Assembly: GCA_946800325.1 (NCBI GenBank)
Contig: CAMPEJ010000014.1
Span: 186,001-250,000 of the forward strand
Source of the DNA: Luzula sylvatica
Lineage: Eukaryota; Streptophyta; Magnoliopsida; Poales; Juncaceae
Length of the DNA stretch: 64,000 nucleotides
Direction: 5' to 3'
Of this stretch, positions 26,913-39,369 are shown one piece after another (positions within the stretch are counted from its first letter, which is position 1; every line of letters starts with the position of its first letter). Made by a program: the position numbers and the translations under genes. Under the pieces are notes generated by a model. It was not told the origin of the DNA, made no database searches, and saw nothing but the letters and a program-made list of their open reading frames with translations.

Positions 26913-29900
26913 TAGTGTTTGTAAATTTTGGTAAAATGTTATGTGGTAAAAGATACGATTCAAATGATCTCAAAATACGTTATTTGAACTCCCCAAAGCA
27001 TAAACAGATTGTTTTGAATCGAAAAACAAACTTTCTTAGTGTTTGTAAATTTTGGTGAAATGTTATGTGGTAAAAGATACGATTCAAATAATCTCAAAAT
27101 ACGATTCAAATGATTCAAATGATCCCAAAGCATAAACAGATTGTTTTGAATCGAAAAACAAACTTTCTTAGTGTTTGTAAATTTTGGTGAAATGTTATGT
27201 AGTAAAAGATACGATTCAAATGATCTCAAAATACGTTATTTGAACTCCCCAAAGCATAAACAGATTGTTTTGAATCGAAAAACAAACTTTCTTAGTGTTT
27301 GTAAATTTTGGTGAAATGTTATGTGGTAAAAGATACGATTCGAATTATCTAAAAATATGTTATTTGAAGTCCCCAAAGCATAAACAAATTGTTTTGAATC
27401 GAAAAACAAACATTCTTAGTGTTTGTAAATTTTGGTGAAATGTTATGTAGTAAAAGATACGATTCAAATGATCTCAAAATACGTTTTATGAACTCCCCAA
27501 AGCATAAACAGATTGTTTTTAATCGAAAATCAAACTTTCACAGTGTTTGTAAATTTTGGTGAAATGTTATGTGGTAAAAGATACGAATCAAATGATCTCA
27601 AAATACGTTATTTGAACTCCCCAAAGCATGAACAGATTGTTTTGAATGGAAAAACAAACTTTCTTAGTGTTTGTAAATTTTGGTGAAATGTTATGTAGTA
27701 AAAGATACGATTCGAATGATCTCAAAATACGTTATTTGAACTCCCCAAAGCATAAACAGATTGTTTTGAATCGAAAAACAAACTGTCTTAGTGTTTGTAA
27801 ATTTTGGTGAAATGTTATCTGGAAAAAGATACGATTCAAATGATCTCAAAATACGTTATTTGAACTCCCCAAAGCATAAACAAATTGTTTTGAATCGAAA
27901 AACAAACTTTCTTAGTGTTTGTAAATTTTGGTGAAATGTTATGTAGTAAAAGATACGATTCAAATGATCTCAAAATACGTTATATGAACTCCCCAAAGCA
28001 TAAACAGATTGTTTTTAATCGAAAATCAAACTTTCACAGTGTTTGTAAATTTTGGTGAAATGTTATGTGGTAAAAGATACGAATCAAATGATCTCAAAAT
28101 ACGTTATTTGAACTCCCCAAAGCATAAACAGATTGTTTTGAATAGAAAAACAAACTGTCTTAGTGTTTGTAAATTTTGGTGAAATGTTATCTGGAAAAAG
28201 ATACGATTCAAATGATCTCAAAATACGTTATTTGAACTCCCCAAAGCATAAACAGATTGTTTCGAATCGAAAAACAAACTGTGTTAGTGTTTGTAAATTT
28301 TGGTGAAATGTTATCTGGAAAAAGATACGATTCAAATGATGTCAAAATACGTTATTTGAACTCCCCAAAGCATAAACAAATTGTTTTCAATCGAAAAACA
28401 AACATTCTTAGTGTTTTTTAAATTTTGGTAAAATGTTATGTGGTAAAAGATACGATTCAAATGATCTCAAAATACGTTATTTGAACTCCCCAAAGCATAA
28501 ACAGATTGTTTTAAATGGAAAAACAAACTTTCTTAGTGTTTGTAAATTTTGGTGAAATGTTATGTAGTATAAGATACGATTCGAATGATCTCAAAATACG
28601 TTATTTGAACTCCCCAAAGCATAAACAGATTGTTTCGAATCGAAAAACAAACTGTCTTAGTGTTTGTAAATTTTGGTGAAATGTTATCTGGAAAAAGATA
28701 CGATTCAAATGATCTCAAAATACGTTATTTGAACTCCCCAAAGCATAAACAAATTGTTTTGAATCGAAAAACAAACTTTCTTAGTGTTTGTAAATTTTGG
28801 TAAAATTTTATGTGGTAAAAGATACGATTCAAATGATCTCAAAATACGTTATTTGAACTCCCCAAAGCATAAACAGATTGTTTTGAATCGAAAAACAAAC
28901 TTTCTTAGTGTTTGTAAATTTTGGTGAAATGTTATGTGGTAAAAGATACGATTCAAATAATCTCAAAATACGATTCAAATGATTCAAATGATCCCAAAGC
29001 ATAAACAGATTGTTTTGAATCGAAAAACAAACTTTCTTAGTGTTTGTAAATTTTGGTAAAATGTTATGTGGTAAAAGATACGATTCAAATGATCTCAAAA
29101 TACGTTATTTGAACTCCCCAAAGCATAAACAGATTGTTTTGAATCGAAAAACAAACTTTCTTAGTGTTTGTAAATTTTGGTGAAATGTTATGTAGTAAAA
29201 GATACGATTCAAATGATCTCAAAATACGTTTTATGAACTCCCCAAAGCATAAACAGATTGTTTTTAATCGAAAATCAAACTTTCACAGTGTTTGTAAATT
29301 TTGGTGAAATGTTATGTGGTAAAAGATACGAATCAAATGATCTCAAAATACGTTATTTGAACTCCCCAAAGCATAAACAGATTGTTTCGAATTGAAAAAC
29401 AAACTGTCTTAGTGTTTGTAAATTTTGGTGAAATGTTATGTAGTAAAAGATACGATTTGAATGATCTCAAAATACGTTATTTGAACTCCCCAAAGCATAA
29501 ACAGATTGTTTTGAATCGAAAAACAAACTGTCTTAGTGTTTGTAAATTTTGGTGAAATGTTATCTGGAAAAAGATACGATTCAAATGATCTCAAAATACG
29601 TTATTTGAACTCCCCAATGCATAAACAGATTGTTTCGAATCGAAAAACAAACTGTCTTAGTGTTTGTAAATTTTGGTGAAATGTTATGTGGTAAAAGATA
29701 CGATTCAAATGATCTCAAAATACATTATTTGAACTCCCCAAAGCATAAACAAATTGTTTTGAATCGAAAAACAAACTTTCTTAGTGTTTGTAAATTTTGG
29801 TGAAATGTTATGTGGTAAAAGATACGATTCAAATGATCTCAAAATACGTTATTTGAACTCCCCAAAGCATAAACATATTGTTTTGAATCGAAAAACAAAC

Positions 29901-31640
29901 TTTCTTAGTGTTTGTAAATTTTGGTGAAATGTTATGTGGTAAAAGATACGATTCAAATGATCTCAAAATACGTTATTTGAACTCCCCAAAGCATAAACAA
30001 ATTGTTTTCAATCGAAAAACAAACTTTCTTAGTGTTTGTAAATTTTGGTAAAATGTTATGTGGTAAAAGATACGATTCAAATGATCTCAAAATACGTTAT
30101 TTGAACTCCCCAAAGCATAAACAGATTGTTTTGAATCGAAAAACAAACTTTCTTAGTGTTTGTAAATTTTGGTGAAATGTTATGTGGAAAAAGATACGAA
30201 TAAATTATCTCAAAATACGTTATTTGAACTCCCCAAAGCATAAACAGATTGTTTTGAATCGAAAAACAAACTTTCTTAGTGTTTGTAAATTTTGGTGAAA
30301 TGTTATGTAGTAAAAGATACGATTCAAATGATCTCAAAATACGTTATTTGAACTCCCCAAAGCATAAACAGATTGTTTTGAATCGAAAAACAAACTTTCT
30401 TAGTGTTTGTAAATTTTGGTGAAATGTTATGTAGTAAAAGATACGATTTGAATGATCTCAAAATACGTTATTTGAACTCCCCAAAGCATAAACAAATTGT
30501 TTTGAATCGAAAAACAAACTTTCTTAGTGTTTGTAAATTTTGGTAAAATGTTATATGGTAAAAGATACGATTCAAATGATCTCAAAATACGTTATTTGAA
30601 CTCCCCAAAGCATAAACAGATTGTTTTGAATCGAAAAACAAACTGTCTTAGTGTTTGTAAATTTTGGTGAAATGTTATGTGGTAAAAGATACGATTCAAA
30701 TGATCTCAAAATACGTTATTTGAACTCCCCAAAGCATAAACAAATTGTTTTGAATCGAAAAACAAACTTTCTTAGTGTTTGTAAATTTTGGTAAAATGTT
30801 ATGTGGTAAAAGATACGAATCAAATGATCTCAAAATACGTTATTTGAACTCCCCAAAGCATAAACAGATTGTTTTGAATCGAAAAACAAACTTTCTTAGT
30901 GTTTGTAAATTTTGGTGAAATGTTATGTAGTAAAAGATACGATTCAAATGATCTCAAAATACGTTATTTGAACTCCCCAAAGCATAAACAGATTGTTATG
31001 AATCGAAAAACAAACTGTCTTAGTGTTTGTAAATTTTGGTGAAATGTTATGTGGTAAAAGATACGATTCAAATGATCTCAAAATACGTTATTTGAACTCC
31101 CCAAAGCATAAACAAATTGTTTTGAATCGAAAAACAAACTTTCTTAGTGTTTGTAAATTTTGGTAAAATGTTATGTGGTAAAAGATACGATTCAAATGAT
31201 CTCAAAATACGTTATTTGAACTCCCCAAAGCATAAACAGATTGTTTTGAATCGAAAAACAAACTTTCTTAGTGTTTGTAAATTTTGGTGAAATGTTATGT
31301 GGTAAAAGATACGAATCAAATGATCTCAAAATACGTTATTTGAACTCCCCAAAGCATAAACAGATTGTTTTGAATCGAAAAACAAACTTTCGTAGTGTTT
31401 GTAAATTTTGGTGAAATGTTATGTGGTACAAGATACGATTCAAATGATCTCAAAATACGTTATTTGAACTCCCCAAAGCATAAACAAATTGTTTTGAATC
31501 GAAAAACAAACTTTCTTAGTGTTTGTAAATTTTGGTAAAATGTTATGTGGTAAAAGATACGATTCAAATGATCTCAAAATACGTTATTTGAACTCCCCAA
31601 AGCATAAATAGATTGTTTTGAATCGAAAAACAAACTTTCT
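26913..31640. repeat. Mixed satellite zone with two 132-bp monomers
   Basis: About 38 monomers with partial local periodicity. The 132-bp variant occurs at 27037 and 28906 (spacing 1,869 bp = 15 x 124 plus 8 plus 1). Both copies share AATAATCTC, a substitution absent from the 132-bp copies at 373 and 1869. A 123-bp monomer near 30154 has ATACGAATAAATTATC, a one-base loss. TCTGG-subtype monomers are frequent. The subtype order just after 27037 parallels that after 373 and 31641. No gene is seen. Confidence 0.85.
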
Positions 31641-34600
31641 TAGTGTTTGTAAATTTTGGTGAAATGTTATGTGGTAAAAGATACGATTCAAATAATCTCA
31701 AAATACGATTCAAATGATTCAAATGAACCCAAAGCATAAACAGATTGTTTTGAATCGAAAAACAAACTTTCTTAGTGTTTGTAAATTTTGGTGAAATGTT
31801 ATGTAGTAAAAGATACGATTCAAATGATCTCAAAATACGTTATTTGAACTCCCCAAAGCATAAACAGATTGTTTTGAATCGAAAAACAAACTTTCTTAGT
31901 GTTTGTAAATTTTGGTGAAATGTTATGTGGTAAAAGATACGATTCGAATTATCTAAAAATATGTTATTTGAACTCCCCAAAGCATAAACAAATTGTTTTG
32001 AATCGAAAAACAAACTTTCTTAGTGTTTGTAAATTTTGGTGAAATGTTATGTAGTAAAAGATACGATTCAAATGATCTCAAAATACGTTTTATGAACTCC
32101 CCAAAGCATAAACAGATTGTTTTTAATCGAAAATCAAACTTTCACAGTGTTTGTAAATTTTGGTGAAATGTTATGTGGTAAAAGATACGAATCAAATGAT
32201 CTCAAAATACGTTATTTGAACTCCCCAAAGCATAAACAGATTGTTTTGAATTGAAAAACAAACTTTCTTAGTGTTTGTAAATTTTGGTGAAATGTTATGT
32301 AGTAAAAGATACGATTCGAATGATCTCAAAATACGTTATTTGAACTCCCCAAAGCATAAACAGATTGTTTTGAATCGAAAAACAAACTGTCTTAGTGTTT
32401 GTAAATTTTGGTGAAATGTTATCTGGAAAAAGATACGATTCAAATGATCTCAAAATACGTTATTTGAACTCCCCAAAGCATAAACAAATTGTTTTGAATC
32501 GAAAAACAAACTTTCTTAGTGTTTGTAAATTTTGGTGAAATGTTATGTAGTAAAAGATACGATTCAAATGATCTCAAAATACGTTATATGAACTCCCCAA
32601 AGCATAAACAGATTGTTTTTAATCGAAAATCAAACTTTCACAGTGTTTGTAAATTTTGGTGAAATGTTATGTGGTAAAAGATACGAATCAAATGATCTCA
32701 AAATACGTTATTTGAACTCCCCAGAGCATAAACAGATTGTTTTGAATCGAAAAACAAACTTTCTTAGTGTTTGTAAATTTTGGTGAAATGTTATGTAGTA
32801 AAAGATACGATTTGAATGATCTCAAAATACGTTATTTGAACTACCCAAAGCATAAACAGATTGTTTCGAATCGAAAAACAAACTGTCTTAGTGTTTGTAA
32901 ATTTTGGTGAAATGTTATCTGGAAAAAGATACGATTCAAATGATCTCAAAATACGTTATTTGAACTCCCCAAAGCATAAACAGATTGTTTCGAATCGAAA
33001 AACACACTGTCTTAGTGTTTGTAAATTTTGGTGAAATGTTATGTGGTAAAAGATACGATTCAAATGATCTGAAAATACGTTATTTGAACTCCCCAAAGCA
33101 TAAACAAATTGTTTTGAATCGAAAAACAAACTTTCTTAGTGTTTGTAAATTTTGGTAAAATGTTATGTGGTAAAAGATACGATTCAAATGATCTCAAAAT
33201 ACGTTATTTGAACTCCCCAAAGCATAAACAGATTGTTTTGAATCGAAAAACAAACTTTCTTAGTGTTTGTAAATTTTGGTGAAATGTTATGTGGTAAAAG
33301 ATACGAATCAAATGATCTCAAAATACGTTATTTGAACTCCCCAAAGCATAAACAGATTGTTTTGAATCGAAAAACAAACTTTCTTAGTGTTTGTAAATTT
33401 TGGTGAAATGTTATGTAGTAAAAGATACGATTCAAATGATCTCAAAATACGTTATTTGAACTCCCCAAAGCATAAACAGATTGTTTTGAATCGAAAAACA
33501 AACTTTCTTAGTGTTTGTAAATTTTGGTAAAATGTTATGTGGTAAAAGATACGATTCAAATGATCTCAAAATACGTTATTTCAACTCCCCAAAGCATAAA
33601 CAGATTGTTTTGAAAAAAACAAACTTTCTGTTTGTAAATTTGGGTGGAATGTTATGTGGTAAAAGATACGATTCAAATGATCTCAAAATACGTTATTTGA
33701 ACTCCCCAAAGTATAAACAAATTGTTTTGAATCGAAAAACAAACTTTCTTAGTGTTTGTAAATTTTGGTAAAATGTTATGTGGTAAAATATACGATTCAA
33801 ATGATCTCAAAATACTTTATTTGAACTCCCCAAAGCATAAACAGATTGTTTTGAATCGAAAAACAAACTTTCTTAGTGTTTGTAAATTTTGGTGAAATGT
33901 TATGTGGTAAAAGATACGATTCAAATGATCTCAAAATACGTTATTTGAACTCCCGAAAGCATAAACAGATTGTTTTAAATCGAAAAACAAACTTTCTTAG
34001 TGTTTGTAAATTTTGGTGAAATGTTAAGTAGTAAAGGATACGATTCGAATGATCTCAAAATACGTTATTTGAACTCCCCAAAGCATAAACAGATTGTTTT
34101 GAATCGAAAAACAAACTGTCTTAGTGTTTGTAAATTTTGGTGAAATGTTATCTGGAAAAAGATACGATTCAAATGATCTCAAAATACGTTATTTGAACTC
34201 CCCAAAGCATAAACAAATTGTTTTGAATCGAAAAACAAACTTTCTTAGTGTTTTTAAATTTTGGTGAAATGTTATGTGGTAAAAGATACGATTCAAATGA
34301 TCTCAAAATACGTTATTTGAAATCCCCAAAGCATAAACAAATTGTTTTGAATCGAAAAACAAACTTTCTTAGTGTTTGTAAATTTTGGTGAAATGTTATG
34401 TGGTAAAAGATACGATTCAAATAATCTCAAAATACGATTCAAATGATTCAAATGAACCCAAAGCATAAACAGATTGTTTTGAATCGAAAAACAAACTTTC
34501 TTAGTGTTTGTAAATTTTGGTGAAATGTTATGTAGTAAAAGATACGATTCAAATGATCTCAAAATACGTTATTTGAACTCCCCAAAGCATAAACAGATTG

Positions 34601-37098
34601 TTTTGAATCGAAAAACAAACTTTCTTAGTGTTTGTAAATTTTGGTGAAATGTTATGTGGTAAAAGATACGATTCGAATTATCTAAAAATATGTTATTTGA
34701 ACTCCCCAAAGCATAAACAAATTGTTTTGAATCGAAAAACAAACTTTCTTAGTGTTTGTAAATTTTGGTGAAATGTTATGTAGTAAAAGATACGATTCAA
34801 ATGATCTCAAAATACGTTTTATGAACTCCCCAAAGCATAAACAGATTGTTTTTAATCGAAAATCAAACTTTCACAGTGTTTGTAAATTTTGGTGAAATGT
34901 TATGTGGTAAAAGATACGAATCAAATGATCTCAAAATACGTTATTTGAACTCCCCAAAGCATAAACAGATTGTTTTGAATTGAAAAACAAACTTTCTTAG
35001 TGTTTGTAAATTTTGGTGAAATGTTATGTAGTAAAAGATACGATTCGAATGATCTCAAAATACGTTATTTGAACTCCCCAAAGCATAAACAGATTGTTTT
35101 GAATCGAAAAACAAACTGTCTTAGTGTTTGTAAATTTTGGTGAAATGTTATCTGGAAAAAGATACGATTCAAATGATCTCAAAATACGTTATTTGAACTC
35201 CCCAAAGCATAAACAAATTGTTTTGAATCGAAAAACAAACTTTCTTAGTGTTTGTAAATTTTGGTGAAATGTTATGTAGTAAAAGATACGATTCAAATGA
35301 TCTCAAAATACGTTATATGAACTCCCCAAAGCATAAACAGATTGTTTTTAATCGAAAATCAAACTTTCACAGTGTTTGTAAATTTTGGTGAAATGTTATG
35401 TGGTAAAAGATACGAATCAAATGATCTCAAAATACGTTATTTGAACTCCCCAGAGCATAAACAGATTGTTTTGAATCGAAAAACAAACTTTCTTAGTGTT
35501 TGTAAATTTTGGTGAAATGTTATGTAGTAAAAGATACGATTTGAATGATCTCAAAATACGTTATTTGAACTACCCAAAGCATAAACAGATTGTTTCGAAT
35601 CGAAAAACAAACTGTCTTAGTGTTTGTAAATTTTGGTGAAATGTTATCTGGAAAAAGATACGATTCAAATGATCTCAAAATACGTTATTTGAACTCCCCA
35701 AAGCATAAACAGATTGTTTCGAATCGAAAAACACACTGTCTTAGTGTTTGTAAATTTTGGTGAAATGTTATGTGGTAAAAGATACGATTCAAATGATCTG
35801 AAAATACGTTATTTGAACTCCCCAAAGCATAAACAAATTGTTTTGAATCGAAAAACAAACTTTCTTAGTGTTTGTAAATTTTGGTAAAATGTTATGTGGT
35901 AAAAGATACGATTCAAATGATCTCAAAATACGTTATTTGAACTCCCCAAAGCATAAACAGATTGTTTTGAATCGAAAAACAAACTTTCTTAGTGTTTGTA
36001 AATTTTGGTGAAATGTTATGTGGTAAAAGATACGAATCAAATGATCTCAAAATACGTTATTTGAACTCCCCAAAGCATAAACAGATTGTTTTGAATCGAA
36101 AAACAAACTTTCTTAGTGTTTGTAAATTTTGGTGAAATGTTATGTAGTAAAAGATACGATTCAAATGATCTCAAAATACGTTATTTGAACTCCCCAAAGC
36201 ATAAACAGATTGTTTTGAATCGAAAAACAAACTTTCTTAGTGTTTGTAAATTTTGGTAAAATGTTATGTGGTAAAAGATACGATTCAAATGATCTCAAAA
36301 TACGTTATTTCAACTCCCCAAAGCATAAACAGATTGTTTTGAAAAAAACAAACTTTCTGTTTGTAAATTTGGGTGGAATGTTATGTGGTAAAAGATACGA
36401 TTCAAATGATCTCAAAATACGTTATTTGAACTCCCCAAAGTATAAACAAATTGTTTTGAATCGAAAAACAAACTTTCTTAGTGTTTGTAAATTTTGGTAA
36501 AATGTTATGTGGTAAAATATACGATTCAAATGATCTCAAAATACTTTATTTGAACTCCCCAAAGCATAAACAGATTGTTTTGAATCGAAAAACAAACTTT
36601 CTTAGTGTTTGTAAATTTTGGTGAAATGTTATGTGGTAAAAGATACGATTCAAATGATCTCAAAATACGTTATTTGAACTCCCGAAAGCATAAACAGATT
36701 GTTTTAAATCGAAAAACAAACTTTCTTAGTGTTTGTAAATTTTGGTGAAATGTTAAGTAGTAAAGGATACGATTCGAATGATCTCAAAATACGTTATTTG
36801 AACTCCCCAAAGCATAAACAGATTGTTTTGAATCGAAAAACAAACTGTCTTAGTGTTTGTAAATTTTGGTGAAATGTTATCTGGAAAAAGATACGATTCA
36901 AATGATCTCAAAATACGTTATTTGAACTCCCCAAAGCATAAACAAATTGTTTTGAATCGAAAAACAAACTTTCTTAGTGTTTTTAAATTTTGGTGAAATG
37001 TTATGTGGTAAAAGATACGATTCAAATGATCTCAAAATACGTTATTTGAAATCCCCAAAGCATAAACAAATTGTTTTGAATCGAAAAACAAACTTTCT
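31641..37098. repeat. HOR, 22-mer, period 2,729 bp, two apparently identical copies
   Basis: Copies are 31641-34369 and 34370-37098. Each starts with a 132-bp monomer and contains a junction with two losses (GTTTTGAAAAAAACAAAC, 3 bp, then TAGT missing, 4 bp), giving 22 x 124 + 1 = 2,729. Rare markers coincide: CCAGAGCAT (32721, 35450), GAACTACCC (32839, 35568), ACACACTGTC (33001, 35730), GATCTGAAAATACG (33067, 35796), ATACTTTATTTG (33812, 36541), GTTAAGTAG (34023, 36752). I saw no difference at any diagnostic site I compared. Confidence 0.9.
33633..33743. repeat. First junction-deleted (TAGT-less) monomer in the array
   Basis: The junction reads AACTTTCTGTTTGTAAATTT, lacking TAGT, and the next bases are GGGTGGAATG instead of TGGTGAAATG. 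The deletion lies wholly in the loop of the junction hairpin. No copy occurs left of this point; it recurs near 36358, 40858, 42713, 45677, 48889, 49505, 52716, 54930, 57110, 57843, 58700, 59929, 62109, 62841 and 63698. The end coordinate is approximate. Confidence 0.8.
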
Positions 37099-39369
37099 TA
37101 GTGTTTGTAAATTTTGGTGAAATGTTATGTGGTAAAAGATACGATTCAAATGATCTCAAAATACGTTATTTGAACTCCCCAAAGCATAAACAGATTGTTT
37201 TGAATCGAAAAACAAACTTTCGTAGTGTTTGTAAATTTTGGTGAAATGTTATGTGGTACAAGATACGATTCAAATGATCTCAAAATACGTTATTTGAACT
37301 CCCCAAAGCATAAACAAATTGTTTTGAATCGAAAAACAAACTTTCTTAGTGTTTGTAAATTTTGGAAAAATGTTATGTGGTAAAAGATACGATTCAAATG
37401 ATCTCAAAATACGTTATTTGAACTCCCCAAAGCATAAACATATTGTTTTGAATCGAAAAACAAACTTTCTTAGTGTTTGTAAATTTTGGTGAAATGTTAT
37501 GTGGTAAAAGATACGATTCAAATGATCTCAAAATACGATTCAAATGATTCAAATGATCTCAAAATACGATTCAAATGATTCAAATGATCCCAAAGCATAA
37601 ACAGATTGTTTTGAATCGAAAAACAAACTTTCTTAGTGTTTGTAAATTTTGGTGAAATGTTATGTAGTAAAAGATACGATTCAAATGATCTCAAAATACG
37701 TTATTTGAACTCCCCAAAGCATAAACAGATTGTTTTGAATCGAAAAACAAACTTTCTTAGTGTTTGTAAATTTCGGTGAAATGTTATGTAGTAAAAGATA
37801 CGGTTCGAATTATCTAAAAATATGTTATTTGAACTCCCCAAAGCATAAACAAATTGTTTTGAATCGAAAAACAAACTTTCTTAGTGTTTGTAAATTTTGG
37901 TGAAATGTTATGTAGTAAAAGATACGATTCAAATGATCTCAAAATACGTTATTTGAACTCCCCAAAGCATAAACAGATTGTTTTGAATCGAAAATCAAAC
38001 TTTCTCAGTGTTTGTAAATTTTGGTGAAATGTTATGTGGTAAAAGATACGAATCAAATGATCTCAAAATACGTTATTTGAACTCCCCAAAGCATAAACAG
38101 ATTGTTTTGAATTGAAAAACAGACTTTCTTAGTGTTTGTAAATATTGGTGAAATGTTATGTAGTAAAAGATACGATTCGAATGATCTCAAAATACGTTAT
38201 TTGAACTCCCCAAAGCATAAACAGATTGTTTTGAATCGAAAAACAAACTGTCTTAGTGTTTGTAAATTTTGGTGAAATGTTATCTGGAAAAAGATACGAT
38301 TCAAATGATCTCAAAATACGTTATTTCAACTCCCCAAAGCATAAACAAATTGTTTTGAATCGAAAAACAAAATTTCTTAGTGTTTGTAAATTTCGGTGAA
38401 ATGTTATGTGGTAAAAGATACGATTCGAATGATCTCAAAATACGTTATTTGAACTCCCCAAAGCATAAACAGATTGTTTTGAATAGGAAAACAAACTTTA
38501 TTAGTGTTTGTAGATTTTGGTGAAATGTTATGTGGTAAAAGATACGATTCAAATGATCTCAAAATACGTTATTTGAACTCCCCAAAGCATAAACAGATTG
38601 TTTTGAATTGAAAAACAAACTTTCTTAGTGTTTGTAAATTTTGGTGAAATGTTATGTGGTAAAAGATACGATTCTAATGATCTCAAAATACGTTATTTGA
38701 ACTCCCCAAAGCATAAACAAATTGTTTTGAATCGAAAAACAAACTTTCTTAGTGTTTGTAAATTTTGGTAAAATGTTATGTGGTAAAATATACGATTCAA
38801 ATGATCTCAAAATACGTTATTTGAACTCCCCAAAGCATAAACAGATTGTTTTGAATCGAAAAATAAACTTTCTTAGTGTTGGTAAATTTTGGTGAAATGT
38901 TATGTGGTAAAAGATACGATTCAAATGATCTCAAAATACGTTATTTGAACTCCCCAAAGCATAAACAGATTGTTTTGAATCGAAAAACAAACTTTCTTAG
39001 TGTTTGTAAATTTTGGTGAAATGTTATGTGGTAAAAGATACGATTCAAATGATCTCAAAATACGTTATTTGAACTCCCCAAAGCATAAACAGATTGTTTT
39101 GAATCGAAAAACAAAATTTCTTAGTGTTTGTAAATTTCGGTGAAATGTTATGTGGTAAAAGATACGATTCGAATGATCTAAAAATATGTTATTTGAACTC
39201 CCCAAAGCATAAACAAATTGTTTTGAATCGAAAAACAAACTGTCTTAGTGTTTGTAAATTTTGGTGAAATGTTATGTAGTAAAAGATACGATTTGAATGA
39301 TCTCAAAATACGTTATTTGAACTCCCCAAAGCATAAACAGATTGTTTTGAATCGAAAAACAAACTTTCT
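37099..39369. repeat. Mixed satellite zone holding the 163-bp monomer
   Basis: About 18 monomers. After three or so standard copies comes a 163-bp monomer (37471-37633), then the GTAG monomer, a CGGTTCGAATTATC variant (37758) and a set of monomers with rare markers: ACAAAATTTCTTAG followed by TTTCGGTGAAATG near 38370, ACTTTATTAGTG near 38495, GATTCTAATGATC near 38670 and AAATAAAC followed by GTGTTGGTAAA near 38862. This marker set reappears at about 43190-43990, 46140-46920 and 49980-50750, so this zone is the probable relative of the block inserted into the later HORs. Confidence 0.84.
37471..37633. repeat. 163-bp monomer, second-step expansion of the 132-bp form
   Basis: It is a 132-bp rearranged monomer in which a 31-bp unit, CTCAAAATACG plus ATTCAAATGATTCAAATGAT, is present twice in tandem (132 + 31 = 163). 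Measured from TAGTG at 37471 to TAGTG at 37634. It is the only copy in the window. It is flanked by a GTGG monomer before and the usual GTAG monomer after. Confidence 0.93.

Noticed and set aside
30154..30276. Possible foreign sequence at ATACGAATAAATTATC
   Set aside because: It is a standard monomer with a few substitutions and one base lost; both flanks are in register.
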